Positions 20,191 through 31,237 are shown, numbered from the stretch's first letter. The stretch: 64,000 nucleotides of DNA from Pseudomonas sp. WS 5079 (GCF_012985465.1 NZ_JAAQWN010000001.1:434001-498000); one strand, 5' to 3'. Notes: generated by a model from the letters alone, not told the origin. Numbers and translations: made by a program.

Positions 20191-21021
20191 ATGACGCTTC
20201 AACAATCCCGCCGCCTGCAAAGCCTGTTGCTCGGCACCCTGGCCTGGGCCATCGCGATCGTGATTTTCTTCCCGATCTTCTGGATGGTGCTCACCAGTTT
20301 CAAGACCGAAATCGACGCGTTTGCCACGCCGCCGCAGTTCATTTTCACGCCCACCCTGGAGAACTACCTGCACATCAATGAGCGCAGCAATTACCTAAGC
20401 TTCGCCTGGAACTCCGTGGTGATTTCCTTCAGCGCCACCGCCTTGTGCCTGCTGATTGCAGTGCCGGCGGCCTACTCCATGGCGTTCTACGAAACCCAGC
20501 GCACCAAGGGCACGTTGCTGTGGATGCTGTCGACCAAGATGCTGCCACCGGTGGGCGTGCTGATGCCCATTTACCTGCTGGCCAAGAGCATGGGCCTTTT
20601 GGATACGCGCATCGCGCTGATCATCATCTACACCCTGATCAACCTGCCGATTGTGGTGTGGATGGTTTACACCTACTTCAAGGACATCCCCAAGGACATC
20701 CTCGAAGCCGCGCGCCTGGATGGCGCCACCTTGTTGCAGGAAATGCTGCGGGTGCTGCTGCCCATCGCCAAGGGCGGCCTGGCGTCCACCGTGTTGCTGT
20801 CGCTGATCCTGTGCTGGAACGAGGCGTTCTGGTCGCTGAACCTGACCTCCTCGAATGCCGCACCGTTGACCGCGCTGATCGCCTCCTACTCCAGCCCCGA
20901 AGGTTTGTTCTGGGCCAAATTATCTGCCGTCTCGACCCTGGCCTGCGCGCCGATCCTGATCTTCGGCTGGATCAGCCAGAAGCAACTGGTGCGCGGCTTG
21001 TCCTTTGGCGCAGTGAAATAA
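20191..21021 (+). CDS. mtlG: Mannitol/polyol ABC transporter permease 2
   Basis: A 276-residue inner-membrane permease of the MalG type, ten bases after mtlF. It has six hydrophobic segments and the EAA motif (DILEAARLDGATLLQEMLRVLLPIAKGG). TTGAGGG lies seven bases before the ATG. It forms the translocation pore with MtlF; MtlK energises it. Confidence 0.94.
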   Translation: MTLQQSRRLQSLLLGTLAWAIAIVIFFPIFWMVLTSFKTEIDAFATPPQFIFTPTLENYLHINERSNYLSFAWNSVVISFSATALCLLIAVPAAYSMAFYETQRTKGTLLWMLSTKMLPPVGVLMPIYLLAKSMGLLDTRIALIIIYTLINLPIVVWMVYTYFKDIPKDILEAARLDGATLLQEMLRVLLPIAKGGLASTVLLSLILCWNEAFWSLNLTSSNAAPLTALIASYSSPEGLFWAKLSAVSTLACAPILIFGWISQKQLVRGLSFGAVK

Positions 21022-21048
21022 CGACCCCTTATAAAAAGGAGGCCCATC

Positions 21049-22152
<1,104 letters not shown>

Positions 22153-22169
22153 TTTCGCGAGATTTTCTG

Positions 22170-23642
22170 ATGAAACTCAATAAGCAAAACCTCACGCAGC
22201 TGTCGCCCGAAGTGCGCCTGCCCGCCTACACCATCGCCGATACGCGCCAGGGCATCGCCCATATCGGCGTCGGCGGTTTCCACCGTGCGCACCAGGCGTA
22301 CTACACCGACGCCCTGATGAACACCGGCGACGGCCTGGACTGGAGCATCTGCGGCATCGGCCTGCGGGCCGAAGACCGCAAGGCGCGCGATGACCTGGCC
22401 GGCCAGGATTATCTGTTTACCCTCTACGAATTGGGCGATACCGACGACACCGAAGTACGAGTGATCGGTGCCATCAGCGACATGCTGCTGGCACAGGACG
22501 GCGCCCAGGCCTTGATCGACAAGCTGGCCAGCCCTGCAATCCGCATCGTCTCGCTGACCATCACCGAGGGCGGCTACTGCATCGACGATAGCAACGGTGA
22601 GTTCATGGCCCACCTGCCGCAGATCCAGCATGACCTGGCCCACCCCGACGCACCCCAAACCGTGTTCGGTTTTATCTGCGCGGCCCTGACCCAGCGCCGG
22701 GCGGCGGGCGTGCCTGCCTTTACCGTGATGTCCTGCGATAACCTGCCGCACAACGGCGCCGTGACTCGCAAGGCGCTGCTGGCGTTCGCCGCATTGCGCG
22801 ATGCCGAGCTGCATGACTGGATCAAGGACCATGTGAGTTTCCCCAACGCCATGGTCGACCGCATCACACCGATGACCAGCACCGCGCACCGTTTGCAACT
22901 GCATGATGAACACGGCATCGACGATGCCTGGCCGGTGGTGTGCGAACCCTTTGTGCAATGGGTGCTGGAAGACAAGTTCGTCAACGGCCGCCCGGCCTGG
23001 GAACAGGTGGGTGTGCAATTCACCGACGACGTCACGCCGTATGAAGAAATGAAGATCGGCCTGCTCAACGGCAGCCACCTGGCCCTGACTTACCTGGGGT
23101 TTCTCAAGGGCTACCGGTTTGTCCACGAGACCATGAACGACCCGCTGTTTGTCGCGTATATGCGCGCCTATATGGACCTGGACGTGACCCCCAACCTGGC
23201 GCCGGTGCCGGGCATTGACCTGGGCGAGTACAAGCAGACCCTGGTGGACCGCTTCTCCAACCAGGCGATTGCCGACCAGTTGGAGCGGGTGTGTTCCGAT
23301 GGCTCCTCGAAGTTTCCCAAGTTCACCGTGCCAACCATCAACCGCCTGATTGCCGAGGGCCGCGACACCGAGCGGGCGGCACTGGTGGTGGCAGCCTGGG
23401 CTTTGTACCTGCAAGGCGTCGACGAGAACGGCGTGCGCTACCGCATCCCCGACCCCCGCGCCGACTTCTGCCGGGCGCTGGTGGCGGATGACGCCTCGAT
23501 CAGCCAGCGCTTGTTGGGTGTGGAAGAGATTTTTGGCACGGCGATTCCCAATTCGCCTGAGTTTGTGGCAGCGTTCGAGCGGTGTTTTGTCAGTTTGCGC
23601 GATAACGGTGTCACAAAGACCTTGAAACGACTTACCGACTGA
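22170..23642 (+). CDS. mtlD: Mannitol 2-dehydrogenase (NAD+)
   Basis: A 490-residue polyol-specific long-chain dehydrogenase that oxidises D-mannitol to D-fructose (also D-arabitol to D-xylulose and sorbitol to fructose) with NAD+. The nucleotide-binding loop is IGVGGFHRAHQAYY. The catalytic signature KIGLLNGSH places Lys at residue 295, Asn at 300 and His at 303. These are the numbers established for the P. fluorescens enzyme. It lies in the operon between the transporter ATPase and the two sugar kinases that act on its products. Confidence 0.97.
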   Translation: MKLNKQNLTQLSPEVRLPAYTIADTRQGIAHIGVGGFHRAHQAYYTDALMNTGDGLDWSICGIGLRAEDRKARDDLAGQDYLFTLYELGDTDDTEVRVIGAISDMLLAQDGAQALIDKLASPAIRIVSLTITEGGYCIDDSNGEFMAHLPQIQHDLAHPDAPQTVFGFICAALTQRRAAGVPAFTVMSCDNLPHNGAVTRKALLAFAALRDAELHDWIKDHVSFPNAMVDRITPMTSTAHRLQLHDEHGIDDAWPVVCEPFVQWVLEDKFVNGRPAWEQVGVQFTDDVTPYEEMKIGLLNGSHLALTYLGFLKGYRFVHETMNDPLFVAYMRAYMDLDVTPNLAPVPGIDLGEYKQTLVDRFSNQAIADQLERVCSDGSSKFPKFTVPTINRLIAEGRDTERAALVVAAWALYLQGVDENGVRYRIPDPRADFCRALVADDASISQRLLGVEEIFGTAIPNSPEFVAAFERCFVSLRDNGVTKTLKRLTD

Positions 23643-23693
23643 AGAACCCCACATTGCTCGGGTTTTCACCCTGTTTTCTGCTGAGTAACCACC

Positions 23694-25175
23694 ATGCCCC
23701 GCCAATCTCTGTTTCTTGGTATCGACTGCGGCACCCAAGGCACCAAGGCCATCGTCCTCGACGCCGCCAGCGGCCGGGTGCTGGGCCTGGGCGCCGCGAC
23801 CCACAGCCTGATCAGCGGCGCCAATGGCCGGCGCGAGCAAGACACCACGCAATGGCTGGACGCCTTTACCCAAGCCACCCACCGCGCCTTGCAGCAAGCC
23901 TGTGTGGACGGCCAGGACATTCTCGGCATCGGCGTGTCCGGCCAGCAACATGGCCTGGTGCTGCTCGATGAGCAGGGCCAGGTGCTGCGCCCGGCCAAGC
24001 TGTGGTGCGACACCGAGACCAGCGCCGAAAACCTGCGATTGTTGCACTACCTGGGCGGTGAAAGCGGCTCCCTGGAGCGCCTCGGGGTGGCGATTGCGCC
24101 GGGCTACACCGTGTCCAAGCTGTTATGGACCCTGGAGCAACACCCGGATGTGTTCGCACGCGTCGCCCATATCCTGTTGCCCCACGACTACCTCAATTAT
24201 TGGCTCACCGGCCGAGCCTGCGCCGAGTATGGCGACGCCTCGGGCACCGGCTATTTCAATGTCCGCACCCGGCAATGGGACCTGCCATTGCTGCGGCATA
24301 TCGACCCCAGCGGGCGCCTGGAAGCGGCGCTGCCAACCCTGATAGAAGCCAATCAGGCGCTGGGCACTGTGCTGCCGGCCATCGCCAAGCGCCTGGGGAT
24401 CAACCCCGGGGCCATTGTGTCCAGTGGCGGCGGCGACAATATGATGGGGGCGATCGGCACCGGCAATATCAAGCCTGGAGTGTTTACCATGAGCCTCGGT
24501 TCGTCGGGCACCCTGTATGCGTTTGCCGATCAGCCGACTGTCAGCGCCCAGGCCGCGGTGGCGACATTCTGTTCCTCCAGCGGCGGCTGGCTGCCGCTGA
24601 TCTGCACCATGAACCTGACCAATGCCACCGGGGTCATCCGTGAGCTGTTCGAGCTGGACCTGGTGGCGTTCAACGCCCTGGTGGCCCAGGCGCCGATTGG
24701 CGCCGAGGGCGTCTGCATGCTGCCGTTTCTCAATGGCGAGCGCGTACCCGCCCTGCCCCACGCCACCGGCAGCCTGCACGGCCTGACCATGACCAACCTG
24801 ACCCGTGGCAACCTGTGCCGCGCGGTGGTCGAAGGCACCACCTTTGGCTTGCGCCAAGGCCTGGACCTGTTGCGCCAGACCGGCCTGCAAAGCCACAGTA
24901 TCCGCCTGATCGGCGGCGGCTCGAAAAGCCCGGTGTGGCGGCAGATGGTCGCCGATATCATGGACACCGAAGTGATCTGTACCGAACAAAGCGAAGCGGC
25001 GGCCCTGGGCGCGGCGATCCAGGCCGCGTGGTGCCAGTCCGGCGAAAGCCTGGAGGGGCTGTGCACGCGCTGCGTGAGTGTCGACCCGGCCAGTCGCACC
25101 CAGCCCGTCGCCGCCAGCGTCAGGGCGTACCAGCAGGCCTATGAACGCTATCAACAGCATGTGGCAACCCTTTAA
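23694..25175 (+). CDS. mtlY: Xylulokinase
   Basis: A 493-residue FGGY-family kinase that phosphorylates D-xylulose formed by MtlD from D-arabitol. It has the N-terminal phosphate loop FLGIDCGTQGTKAIVLD, the substrate region SGQQHGLVLLDEQG, and the C-terminal FGGY signature with LIGGGSKSPVWRQMVADI. Length is typical for XylB. Its place just after mtlD and before the fructokinase fits the P. fluorescens operon order. Confidence 0.94.
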   Translation: MPRQSLFLGIDCGTQGTKAIVLDAASGRVLGLGAATHSLISGANGRREQDTTQWLDAFTQATHRALQQACVDGQDILGIGVSGQQHGLVLLDEQGQVLRPAKLWCDTETSAENLRLLHYLGGESGSLERLGVAIAPGYTVSKLLWTLEQHPDVFARVAHILLPHDYLNYWLTGRACAEYGDASGTGYFNVRTRQWDLPLLRHIDPSGRLEAALPTLIEANQALGTVLPAIAKRLGINPGAIVSSGGGDNMMGAIGTGNIKPGVFTMSLGSSGTLYAFADQPTVSAQAAVATFCSSSGGWLPLICTMNLTNATGVIRELFELDLVAFNALVAQAPIGAEGVCMLPFLNGERVPALPHATGSLHGLTMTNLTRGNLCRAVVEGTTFGLRQGLDLLRQTGLQSHSIRLIGGGSKSPVWRQMVADIMDTEVICTEQSEAAALGAAIQAAWCQSGESLEGLCTRCVSVDPASRTQPVAASVRAYQQAYERYQQHVATL

Positions 25176-25187
25176 GAGCGAATAACT

Positions 25188-26129
25188 ATGTATCTGGTGT
25201 GTGGCGAAGCGCTGTTTGATTTTTTCAGCCAGGAGGATCCCAGCGGGCAGGCCTCCAAAGTCAATTTCAAGGCGCTTGCGGGTGGTTCGCCGTTCAACGT
25301 GGCGGTGGGGCTGCGCCGTTTGGGGATCGAGGCCGGGCTGTTCGCCGGGTTGTCCAGCGACTACCTGGGCCAGCGCCTGCGCCAGGTGCTCGAGGATGAA
25401 GGGGTATGCGACGAGTACCTGTTGGAGTTTGCCGCGCCGACCACCCTGGCGATGGTCGCCGTGGGTGCCAACGGCTCGCCGCAGTACAGCTTTCGGGGCG
25501 AAGGCTGTGCCGACCGGCAGTTGCAGATCGAGCATTTGCCCGCCCTCGATGCGCAGGTACGCGGCCTGCATTTTGGTTCGTTTTCGTTGGTGGTGCAGCC
25601 GGTCGCCGATAGCCTGCTGGCCCTGGCCCGCCGGGAAAGCGGCAAGCGCCTGATCAGTCTCGACCCGAATGTACGCCTGAATCCCGAGCCGGATATCGAG
25701 GTATGGCGCCAGCGCGTGGCCGAGTGGGTGCAGCATGCCGACCTGATCAAGGTCAGCGATGAAGACCTGCACCTGCTCTACCCAGGCCAGGCCCCCGAAA
25801 GCGTGCTGCAAGGCTGGTTGCAGCAGCGCTGCCAACTGGTGTTCCTGACCCGTGGCGGCGATGGCGCGAGCGTGTTCAGCCGCCAGCATGGCAGTTGGTC
25901 GGCACCGGCCGTCAAAGTGGTGATGGTCGATACCGTGGGCGCTGGCGATACCTTCCAGGCGGCCTTGATCGCCTGGCTTACCGAGCAGCAGTTGGATTCG
26001 GTTGAGGGGGTGCAGGGGCTGGCCCGGGAACAGATCGACAGCATGCTCAAGTTCGCCATTCGCGCCGCCGCGCTGACCTGTGGCAAGACCGGGCCAGACC
26101 TGCCCTATCGCCAGCAATTAAACGCTTAG
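25188..26129 (+). CDS. mtlZ: Fructokinase (PfkB family)
   Basis: A 313-residue ribokinase-family enzyme that phosphorylates fructose produced from mannitol or sorbitol by MtlD. Signature 1 is KALAGGSPFNVAVGLRRLG, and the C-terminal anion-hole and catalytic base region is DTVGAGDTFQAALIAWL. It is the last gene of the mtl operon, 12 bases after mtlY, with a short hairpin downstream. Confidence 0.94.
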   Translation: MYLVCGEALFDFFSQEDPSGQASKVNFKALAGGSPFNVAVGLRRLGIEAGLFAGLSSDYLGQRLRQVLEDEGVCDEYLLEFAAPTTLAMVAVGANGSPQYSFRGEGCADRQLQIEHLPALDAQVRGLHFGSFSLVVQPVADSLLALARRESGKRLISLDPNVRLNPEPDIEVWRQRVAEWVQHADLIKVSDEDLHLLYPGQAPESVLQGWLQQRCQLVFLTRGGDGASVFSRQHGSWSAPAVKVVMVDTVGAGDTFQAALIAWLTEQQLDSVEGVQGLAREQIDSMLKFAIRAAALTCGKTGPDLPYRQQLNA

Positions 26130-26163
26130 ATACAGGCATAACTGCACAGTGCCATCACTGCAG

Positions 26164-26184
26164 GCCACGGATTTCGTGGCTTTC
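26164..26184 (+). terminator. Possible terminator of the mtl operon
   Basis: GCCACG / CGTGGC form a 6-bp stem with a 5-base loop, followed by TTTC, 35 bp after the mtlZ stop. The stem and T-tract are short, so confidence is moderate. Confidence 0.5.
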
Positions 26185-26269
26185 AGCCTTGCCTTAAACA
26201 TTGCGATTCATCCCAGGCTGTACTAGACCCTAGTTACGTATATTTTTCCTACATGGGCAGGGATGATCG

Positions 26270-28924
26270 ATGAGCAATGAACGGACTTTTTTCAAGCCAG
26301 CCGTTTTTGTAGTCGGCATTCTTTCACTCCAGACTCCTGCCCAGGCCGCATGCGTCCTCACCCCAGGCAGTGGCGACGACAGCTATACCTGCGACAGCGG
26401 CACCTCGGCAGGCGGCCTGACCGACGTATCCGGCAACAACAGCCTGACGCTGCCCACGGGGGGCTCCGGCACCGTCAATGGCAATGTGCTGTTCGGGCCG
26501 GGCGTCGATGGGGTCCAGATGAACTCCGGCAGCATCGTCGGCTCGGTGACCCAGGGCGACGGCGCCGATCGCTTCCAGATCAACGCCGGGACCGTCACCG
26601 GGGCAGTCTCCCAGGGCAACGGCATCGATGACTTTGTGATGGGCGGCGGGCAGATCCAGTCCCTGGCCCAGGGCGATGGGCGCGACACCTTCACCATGAC
26701 CGGCGGCACCATCGTCGGCGCCTTTGAAGACGGCGATGTGGCCAGCCAGAGCGCCGGGACCATCGGCCGGGTGGACATGAAGCTGGACAACAACATCTAT
26801 GACCTGTCCGGTGGCGCAATCCTCGGCAACCTGGTGACTGGCTTTGGCACCGACCGGATCAGCGTGTCCGGCGGCACCATTGGCGGCAACATCAGTGTCA
26901 GTGGCGGCAACGACACCCTTCTCGTCAGCGGCGGCGTGATCAACGGCGAGATCCGCGCCAGCCTCGGCAACGACACCTTCGAGTGGCGTTCGGGCGGCGT
27001 GATCAAGTCTGCGGTGCTGATGGGCGACGGTGACGACACGGCATTGCTGGCCAACCTCAACGAAACCCTGCTTGGCAGCACCCCCTCGATTGACGGTGGC
27101 CTGGGCAATGATCGCTTGGCCTTCGACAACACCACCTCAGGCAATGCTGGCCGCTATATCGGCTGGGAAACCTTCGACCTCAACAATGGCTCGCGCCTGG
27201 ACCTGACGCAGGATCTGTTCCTGGGGGACAACACCAGCGGCACCGGGGTGTTGTCCATCGATAACAGCAGTGTGCTGGCGGTGACCCAAGGCAGTATCCG
27301 GCCCTACACCGCAGGCCAGTTGGCCACCCTGAACAATGCCGGGACCATCGACTTGGCCAGCGCCAGCAACAGCGCCACGGATTCGTTGACGGTGCACGGC
27401 AACTATGTCGGTAACAACGGCCAGTTGTGGCTGCAAACGGTGTTGGGCGACGAGACCTCGGCCACCGACAAGCTGGTGGTGTCCCAGGGCACGATCAGCG
27501 GTAACACCCAGTTGGCCGTGAGCAACCTGGGTGGCCTGGGTGGGTTGACCCGCAACAATGGGATTGAAGTGGTGCAGGCGCTCAATGGCGCGACCAGCAG
27601 CAGCGACGCGTTTGCCCTCAAAGGCGCGGTGTCGGCCGGGGCCTACGAGTACTTCCTGTTCAAGGGCGGCGTGACGGCCGGTTCGGAGAACAGTTGGTAT
27701 CTACGCTCTTCCGTGGTGGCCGTGCAGCCACCCGCCGTGCCCACGCCGCCGGTGCTGCCGCCGGTGATCGTGCCAGAACCCCCTATCCCGGCCGTGCCTC
27801 CGGTGGTCGGCCCCGACGAGCCTTTGGTCGAACCCCCTACCGCGCAGCCCGTGGCTCCCGTCGAGCCTGCGCCGCCACCACCGACCCAGGTCCCGGCCGA
27901 GGTCTCGCCAACCCCTGCCGACTCCACGCCGCCCCTGCCCACCGCCGTGGCCGGCGCCGAGCCGATCCCGCTGTATCGCGTCGAGGTGCCGGTGTACTCG
28001 GTGGTGGTTCCGGCGGCCCAGCGCATGACCCTGCAGGCGCTTGGCACGTTCCATGACCGCCAGGGCGAGCAAAGCCTGTTGGGCGAGACCGGCACCGCCC
28101 CGGCTGGCTGGGGCCGGGCCTATGGCAGTGATTTCAAGCAGAGTTGGTCCGGCACGGTGTCGCCGAGTTTCGACGGTTCCGTCAAGGGTTATCAGGTGGG
28201 CCATGATCTCTATGCCTGGGCCACCGATGGCGGGCAACTCCAGCGCCTGGGGCTGTTTATCGGGCAGAGCCGCCTGCAGGGTGACGTCAAAGGCTTTGCC
28301 CTGGGTTTTGAAGACCAGCGTTCCGGGCAAGTCAAACTCACCGGCGACAACGTCGGTGCTTACTGGACGTTGACCGATCCCAAGGGCTGGTACGTGGACC
28401 TGGTGGCCATGGGCACGCGCCTGGACGGTGACAGCAAATCCGAGCGCGGGATAAAGATGGATACCAAAGGCCATGCGCTGGCCCTGTCTGCGGAGGCGGG
28501 CTACCCGTTCGCCGTTTCCGCGAACTGGGTGGTGGAGCCACAGGCCCAGGTGATCCACCAACAGATTGACCTCGATCGCCAGAATGACGGGATCTCCAGT
28601 GTGTCCTTCGACTCCCAGGATTACTGGACCGGGCGCGTGGGTGCCCGCTTGAAAGGTCGCTACCTGCTGCAAGACACCCCCGTTGAACCCTACCTGCGGG
28701 TCAACGCCTGGCGCACGTTCGGTGGCAGCGATACGGTGACTTACGATGACATTGATCGGATCAAGACTGACCACAAGTCAGCCTATGCCGATCTGGGCGT
28801 CGGCGTGGTCGCCAAACTGTCCGCCAGCGTCAGCGTGTACGTGGCCGCCGACTACAGCACCCAACTGGACACCAACACCCTGGAGGGCGTGAGCGGCAAC
28901 GCCGGCATCCGCATGAGCTGGTAG
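26270..28924 (+). CDS. Autotransporter with beta-solenoid passenger (884 aa)
   Basis: A type Va secreted or surface protein. A signal peptide ends near AQAAC. The passenger begins with about 20-residue repeats of the form QGDGADRFQINAGTVTGAVS / QGNGIDDFVMGGGQIQSLA / QGDGRDTFTMTGGTIVGAF, predicted to stack as a beta-solenoid with acidic turns. A proline/valine-rich linker spans about residues 485-560. The C-terminal about 270 residues are an autotransporter barrel (GWGRAYGSDFKQSW..., ending in GIRMSW with a terminal aromatic). No protease catalytic motif was seen, so it is more likely an adhesin-like surface protein than an enzyme; ligand unknown. It stands alone downstream of mtlZ with its own 140-bp upstream region. 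Confidence 0.88.
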   Translation: MSNERTFFKPAVFVVGILSLQTPAQAACVLTPGSGDDSYTCDSGTSAGGLTDVSGNNSLTLPTGGSGTVNGNVLFGPGVDGVQMNSGSIVGSVTQGDGADRFQINAGTVTGAVSQGNGIDDFVMGGGQIQSLAQGDGRDTFTMTGGTIVGAFEDGDVASQSAGTIGRVDMKLDNNIYDLSGGAILGNLVTGFGTDRISVSGGTIGGNISVSGGNDTLLVSGGVINGEIRASLGNDTFEWRSGGVIKSAVLMGDGDDTALLANLNETLLGSTPSIDGGLGNDRLAFDNTTSGNAGRYIGWETFDLNNGSRLDLTQDLFLGDNTSGTGVLSIDNSSVLAVTQGSIRPYTAGQLATLNNAGTIDLASASNSATDSLTVHGNYVGNNGQLWLQTVLGDETSATDKLVVSQGTISGNTQLAVSNLGGLGGLTRNNGIEVVQALNGATSSSDAFALKGAVSAGAYEYFLFKGGVTAGSENSWYLRSSVVAVQPPAVPTPPVLPPVIVPEPPIPAVPPVVGPDEPLVEPPTAQPVAPVEPAPPPPTQVPAEVSPTPADSTPPLPTAVAGAEPIPLYRVEVPVYSVVVPAAQRMTLQALGTFHDRQGEQSLLGETGTAPAGWGRAYGSDFKQSWSGTVSPSFDGSVKGYQVGHDLYAWATDGGQLQRLGLFIGQSRLQGDVKGFALGFEDQRSGQVKLTGDNVGAYWTLTDPKGWYVDLVAMGTRLDGDSKSERGIKMDTKGHALALSAEAGYPFAVSANWVVEPQAQVIHQQIDLDRQNDGISSVSFDSQDYWTGRVGARLKGRYLLQDTPVEPYLRVNAWRTFGGSDTVTYDDIDRIKTDHKSAYADLGVGVVAKLSASVSVYVAADYSTQLDTNTLEGVSGNAGIRMSW

Positions 28925-28928
28925 CGGC

Positions 28929-29615
28929 TCACGGCCGCTCCCGCACGGCCCTGGCCACCATGGCCCCAAGGATGCCCCCGGCCAGGGGCACCAGCCAGAA
29001 CAGCCAGAGTTGCTTCAGGTAATCGGCGCCGGCAAACAGTGCCGGGCCGGTGCTGCGGGCCGGGTTGACCGAGGTGTTGGTCACGGGGATCGACACCAGG
29101 TGAATCAGGGTCAGCGTCAAGCCGATGGCTATCGGCGCAAACCCGGGCGCGGCCCCGGGCGCTGTCATCCGCATGACGATAAACACCAGGAAGAAGGTGC
29201 CCACGCTTTCCACCACCACCGCGGCCAGCAGGCTGTACTGCCCCGGGCTCAAGGCGCCATAGCCATTGGCGGCGAACTCGCCGATTTCAAACCCCGGCCG
29301 GCCACTGGCGACCAGCGCGAGGATCGCCGCCGCAACCGTCGCCCCGGCGACCTGGGCAATGATGTAGGGCAACACATCCATTGCCGGTAGACGCCCTGCG
29401 ACCCACAAGCCAACTGTGATCGCCGGGTTGAAATGCGCACCACTGATACTGCCTACCGCGTAGGACATGGTCAGCACACTCAGGCCAAACGCCAGCGCTA
29501 CCCCCGCAAACCCGATGCCCAGGCCGGGAAACGCGGCCGACAGGATGGCGCTGCCACAGCCGCCGAACGTCAACCAGAAGGTGCCGAGAAACTCTGCTGC
29601 GATTTTTTGTTGCAC
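28929..29615 (-). CDS. aqpZ: Aquaporin Z
   Basis: A 228-residue inner-membrane water channel of the MIP family. It shows six hydrophobic segments and the two half-helix motifs: [11 protein letters not shown] (NPA at residues 63-65) and [13 protein letters not shown] (NPA at 184-186, followed by the selectivity-filter Arg187). Length and the Arg after the second NPA fit AqpZ rather than a glycerol facilitator, which has an Asp after that Arg. It ends 4 bp from the stop of the convergent autotransporter. Confidence 0.95.
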   Translation of the reverse strand: MQQKIAAEFLGTFWLTFGGCGSAILSAAFPGLGIGFAGVALAFGLSVLTMSYAVGSISGAHFNPAITVGLWVAGRLPAMDVLPYIIAQVAGATVAAAILALVASGRPGFEIGEFAANGYGALSPGQYSLLAAVVVESVGTFFLVFIVMRMTAPGAAPGFAPIAIGLTLTLIHLVSIPVTNTSVNPARSTGPALFAGADYLKQLWLFWLVPLAGGILGAMVARAVRERP

Positions 29616-29749
29616 GCACTACCTCAGCCACTGCCGACAGATTTGGCGAAACACTAGCAGCGAGATGGGAACGTGCCGTATCGGATTTGTCTGAGGCTTG
29701 CCGCACAGCTTATTCTTGGGCCCTTCTGAAACGGCCGAAAGGACTCGCC

Positions 29750-30130
29750 ATGCGCCTCAGCTTCCACTCACTCGCCACCTTCACTGCCGTGCTATGCCTG
29801 GCCCTGGCGATTACCTGGGGTGTGCGGCCCGACCTGCTGCTGTGGCTCTGGGGGGTGCAATACACCGATGCCAGCGGCCTGGTGGCGCGCCGCAATGCCA
29901 TGCTGTTCCTAGCAATCGGCATCATGTTTTATCGCCTGCGTCATACCGCCCCGTCACCCACGCGCAGCGCGCTGGTGTCCGGCTTTATTGTCGGTTGCCT
30001 GGGGTTGGCCGCCCTGGGGATGGGCGAATGGCTCAATGGGCATGCAGGCCCGGGGATTCTGTTGGCCGTGGGCACGGAGCTGGTGCTGGGCCTGGAGTTT
30101 ATCCAGGCCCGCAAGCCCAACGTGGGCTGA
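29750..30130 (+). CDS. Small four-helix membrane protein, unknown function
   Basis: A 126-residue protein with about four hydrophobic segments (LATFTAVLCLALAITWGV; RRNAMLFLAIGIMFYRL; ALVSGFIVGCLGLAALGMG; GILLAVGTELVLGLEFI). Not recognised. The ATG at 29750 is chosen because GAAAGGA lies seven bases upstream; an upstream start at 29687 lacks a ribosome site. Its stop directly abuts the stop of the convergent DUF1652 gene. Confidence 0.8.
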   Translation: MRLSFHSLATFTAVLCLALAITWGVRPDLLLWLWGVQYTDASGLVARRNAMLFLAIGIMFYRLRHTAPSPTRSALVSGFIVGCLGLAALGMGEWLNGHAGPGILLAVGTELVLGLEFIQARKPNVG

Positions 30131-30388
30131 TCAGTAGAGCCTGGCGCCGGCCCTGCGCGGGGCGGGTGCGTGGGCGTGGTGGAGGTCTCCACGCAGCGTC
30201 GTGATCAAGTTACAGATGGCACGACTGCTGTCGAGTTTATCGGCCTGGATGCCGGTGACAGTCATGTTGGTGCCATCGTCGTCGTAGATTCTGATGGTCA
30301 ACGACGCATCCTGGGCCTTGATGCATTCACAACGCCTGGGCAGGAAGCTTCCTTCAATAAGGCCGCGTAGTTCCAATTCCGAAAGCAT
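30131..30388 (-). CDS. DUF1652 family protein
   Basis: An 85-residue protein beginning MLSELELRGLIEGSFLPRRCEC, which matches the short DUF1652 family found almost only in Pseudomonas. The conserved ELRxxIExxFxPxRCEC opening is followed by a beta-strand region (LTIRIYDDDG). Function unknown. AGGAGAGG precedes the ATG. The two stop codons are adjacent where it converges with the membrane protein gene. Confidence 0.85.
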   Translation of the reverse strand: MLSELELRGLIEGSFLPRRCECIKAQDASLTIRIYDDDGTNMTVTGIQADKLDSSRAICNLITTLRGDLHHAHAPAPRRAGARLY

Positions 30389-30536
30389 GGCTGAACCTCT
30401 CCTTTTTTTGAGACCGCCAATGAATTTTTATAGCTATCAATAGTCTGACCGCTGCCTTGCCAACCCTGGCAGGCACGTTCCATTGCAAAGCCTACTCCTT
30501 GTGTTTTTTGGCGTAGGATCCTTTCCTCATAAGCAC

Positions 30537-30560
30537 CAGCAACCCTTATATAAGTTGCTG
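30537..30560. other. Short inverted repeat upstream of the ecotin gene
   Basis: CAGCAAC and GTTGCTG are separated by 10 bases rich in A/T (CCTTATATAA). It lies 76 bp before the ecotin start in the 247-bp divergent gap. It could be an operator or a leader hairpin; no known site matches. Confidence 0.35.
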
Positions 30561-30635
30561 CTGGTTTGCACGGCCGGACGTTGGCGTGCAGCGTGGCAGT
30601 GACCGTTTCAGCGCCCCCCAAGATAAGGACGTCCC

Positions 30636-31118
30636 ATGACTTCTTCTGCACTCAACATCCTTTGCGTACTGGCCATGAGCATGTTGGCCGCCCAGGCCCA
30701 TGCCGCCAAGCTTGAAGATATCGCGCCCTACCCCAAGGCCGATGCCGGGCAGGTTCGCCAGGTCATCCACTTGCCCGCAAAGCCCCAGGAGCAGGACTTC
30801 AAGGTCGAAATCCTCGCCGGTAAAACCTTGCCTGTGGACTGCAACCAGCAGCGACTGGGTGGTGTACTGGAAGAGAAAAACCTCGAGGGTTGGGGTTATC
30901 CGTTCTACCGCCTGGAGAATGTCAGCGGCCCCATGAGCACCATGATGGCCTGCCCCGGCGGCAAGACCCGCGAGGACTTTGTACCGGTGGTCGGCGACGG
31001 TTTTGTGCTGCGCTACAACAGCAAGTTACCCATCGTTATATATGTTCCAAAAGATGTCGAAGTGCGTTACCGCATCTGGTCGGCATCGAGCACCGTCGAG
31101 AAGGCCAGCGTGCAGTAG
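30636..31118 (+). CDS. eco: Ecotin, periplasmic serine protease inhibitor
   Basis: A 160-residue secreted inhibitor of chymotrypsin-fold serine proteases (trypsin, elastase, neutrophil elastase). The signal peptide ends at AQAHAA. The reactive loop STMMACP is identical to that of E. coli ecotin, with the P1 methionine at about residue 103. The disulfide cysteines are at 69 and 106, 37 residues apart as in E. coli. The dimerisation arm lies at the C-terminus ([19 protein letters not shown]). It probably protects the cell from host or competitor proteases. Confidence 0.96.
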   Translation: MTSSALNILCVLAMSMLAAQAHAAKLEDIAPYPKADAGQVRQVIHLPAKPQEQDFKVEILAGKTLPVDCNQQRLGGVLEEKNLEGWGYPFYRLENVSGPMSTMMACPGGKTREDFVPVVGDGFVLRYNSKLPIVIYVPKDVEVRYRIWSASSTVEKASVQ

Positions 31119-31132
31119 CGCCTCACATCAGA

Positions 31133-31237
31133 TGTAGGAGCGGGCTTGCTCGCGAAAGCAGTGGGTCAGTCAACATCAATGTTCGCTGGGCCGACGTCTT
31201 CGCGGCGATGCGGCGATCCGACAAGCCCGCTCCCACA
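31133..31237. repeat. REPIN-type 105-bp inverted repeat, copy 2
   Basis: Starts TGTAGGAGCGGGCTTGCTCG and ends CAAGCCCGCTCCCACA. It differs from copy 3 (41167-41271) at only one position and, inverted, from copy 1 at three positions. It lies between the ecotin stop and the end of the convergent ilvA gene. Confidence 0.85.

Noticed and set aside
24123..26117. A 664-residue open frame on the minus strand
   Set aside because: It lies antisense to mtlY and mtlZ, which have strong family motifs; the frame is a high-GC shadow without recognisable domains.
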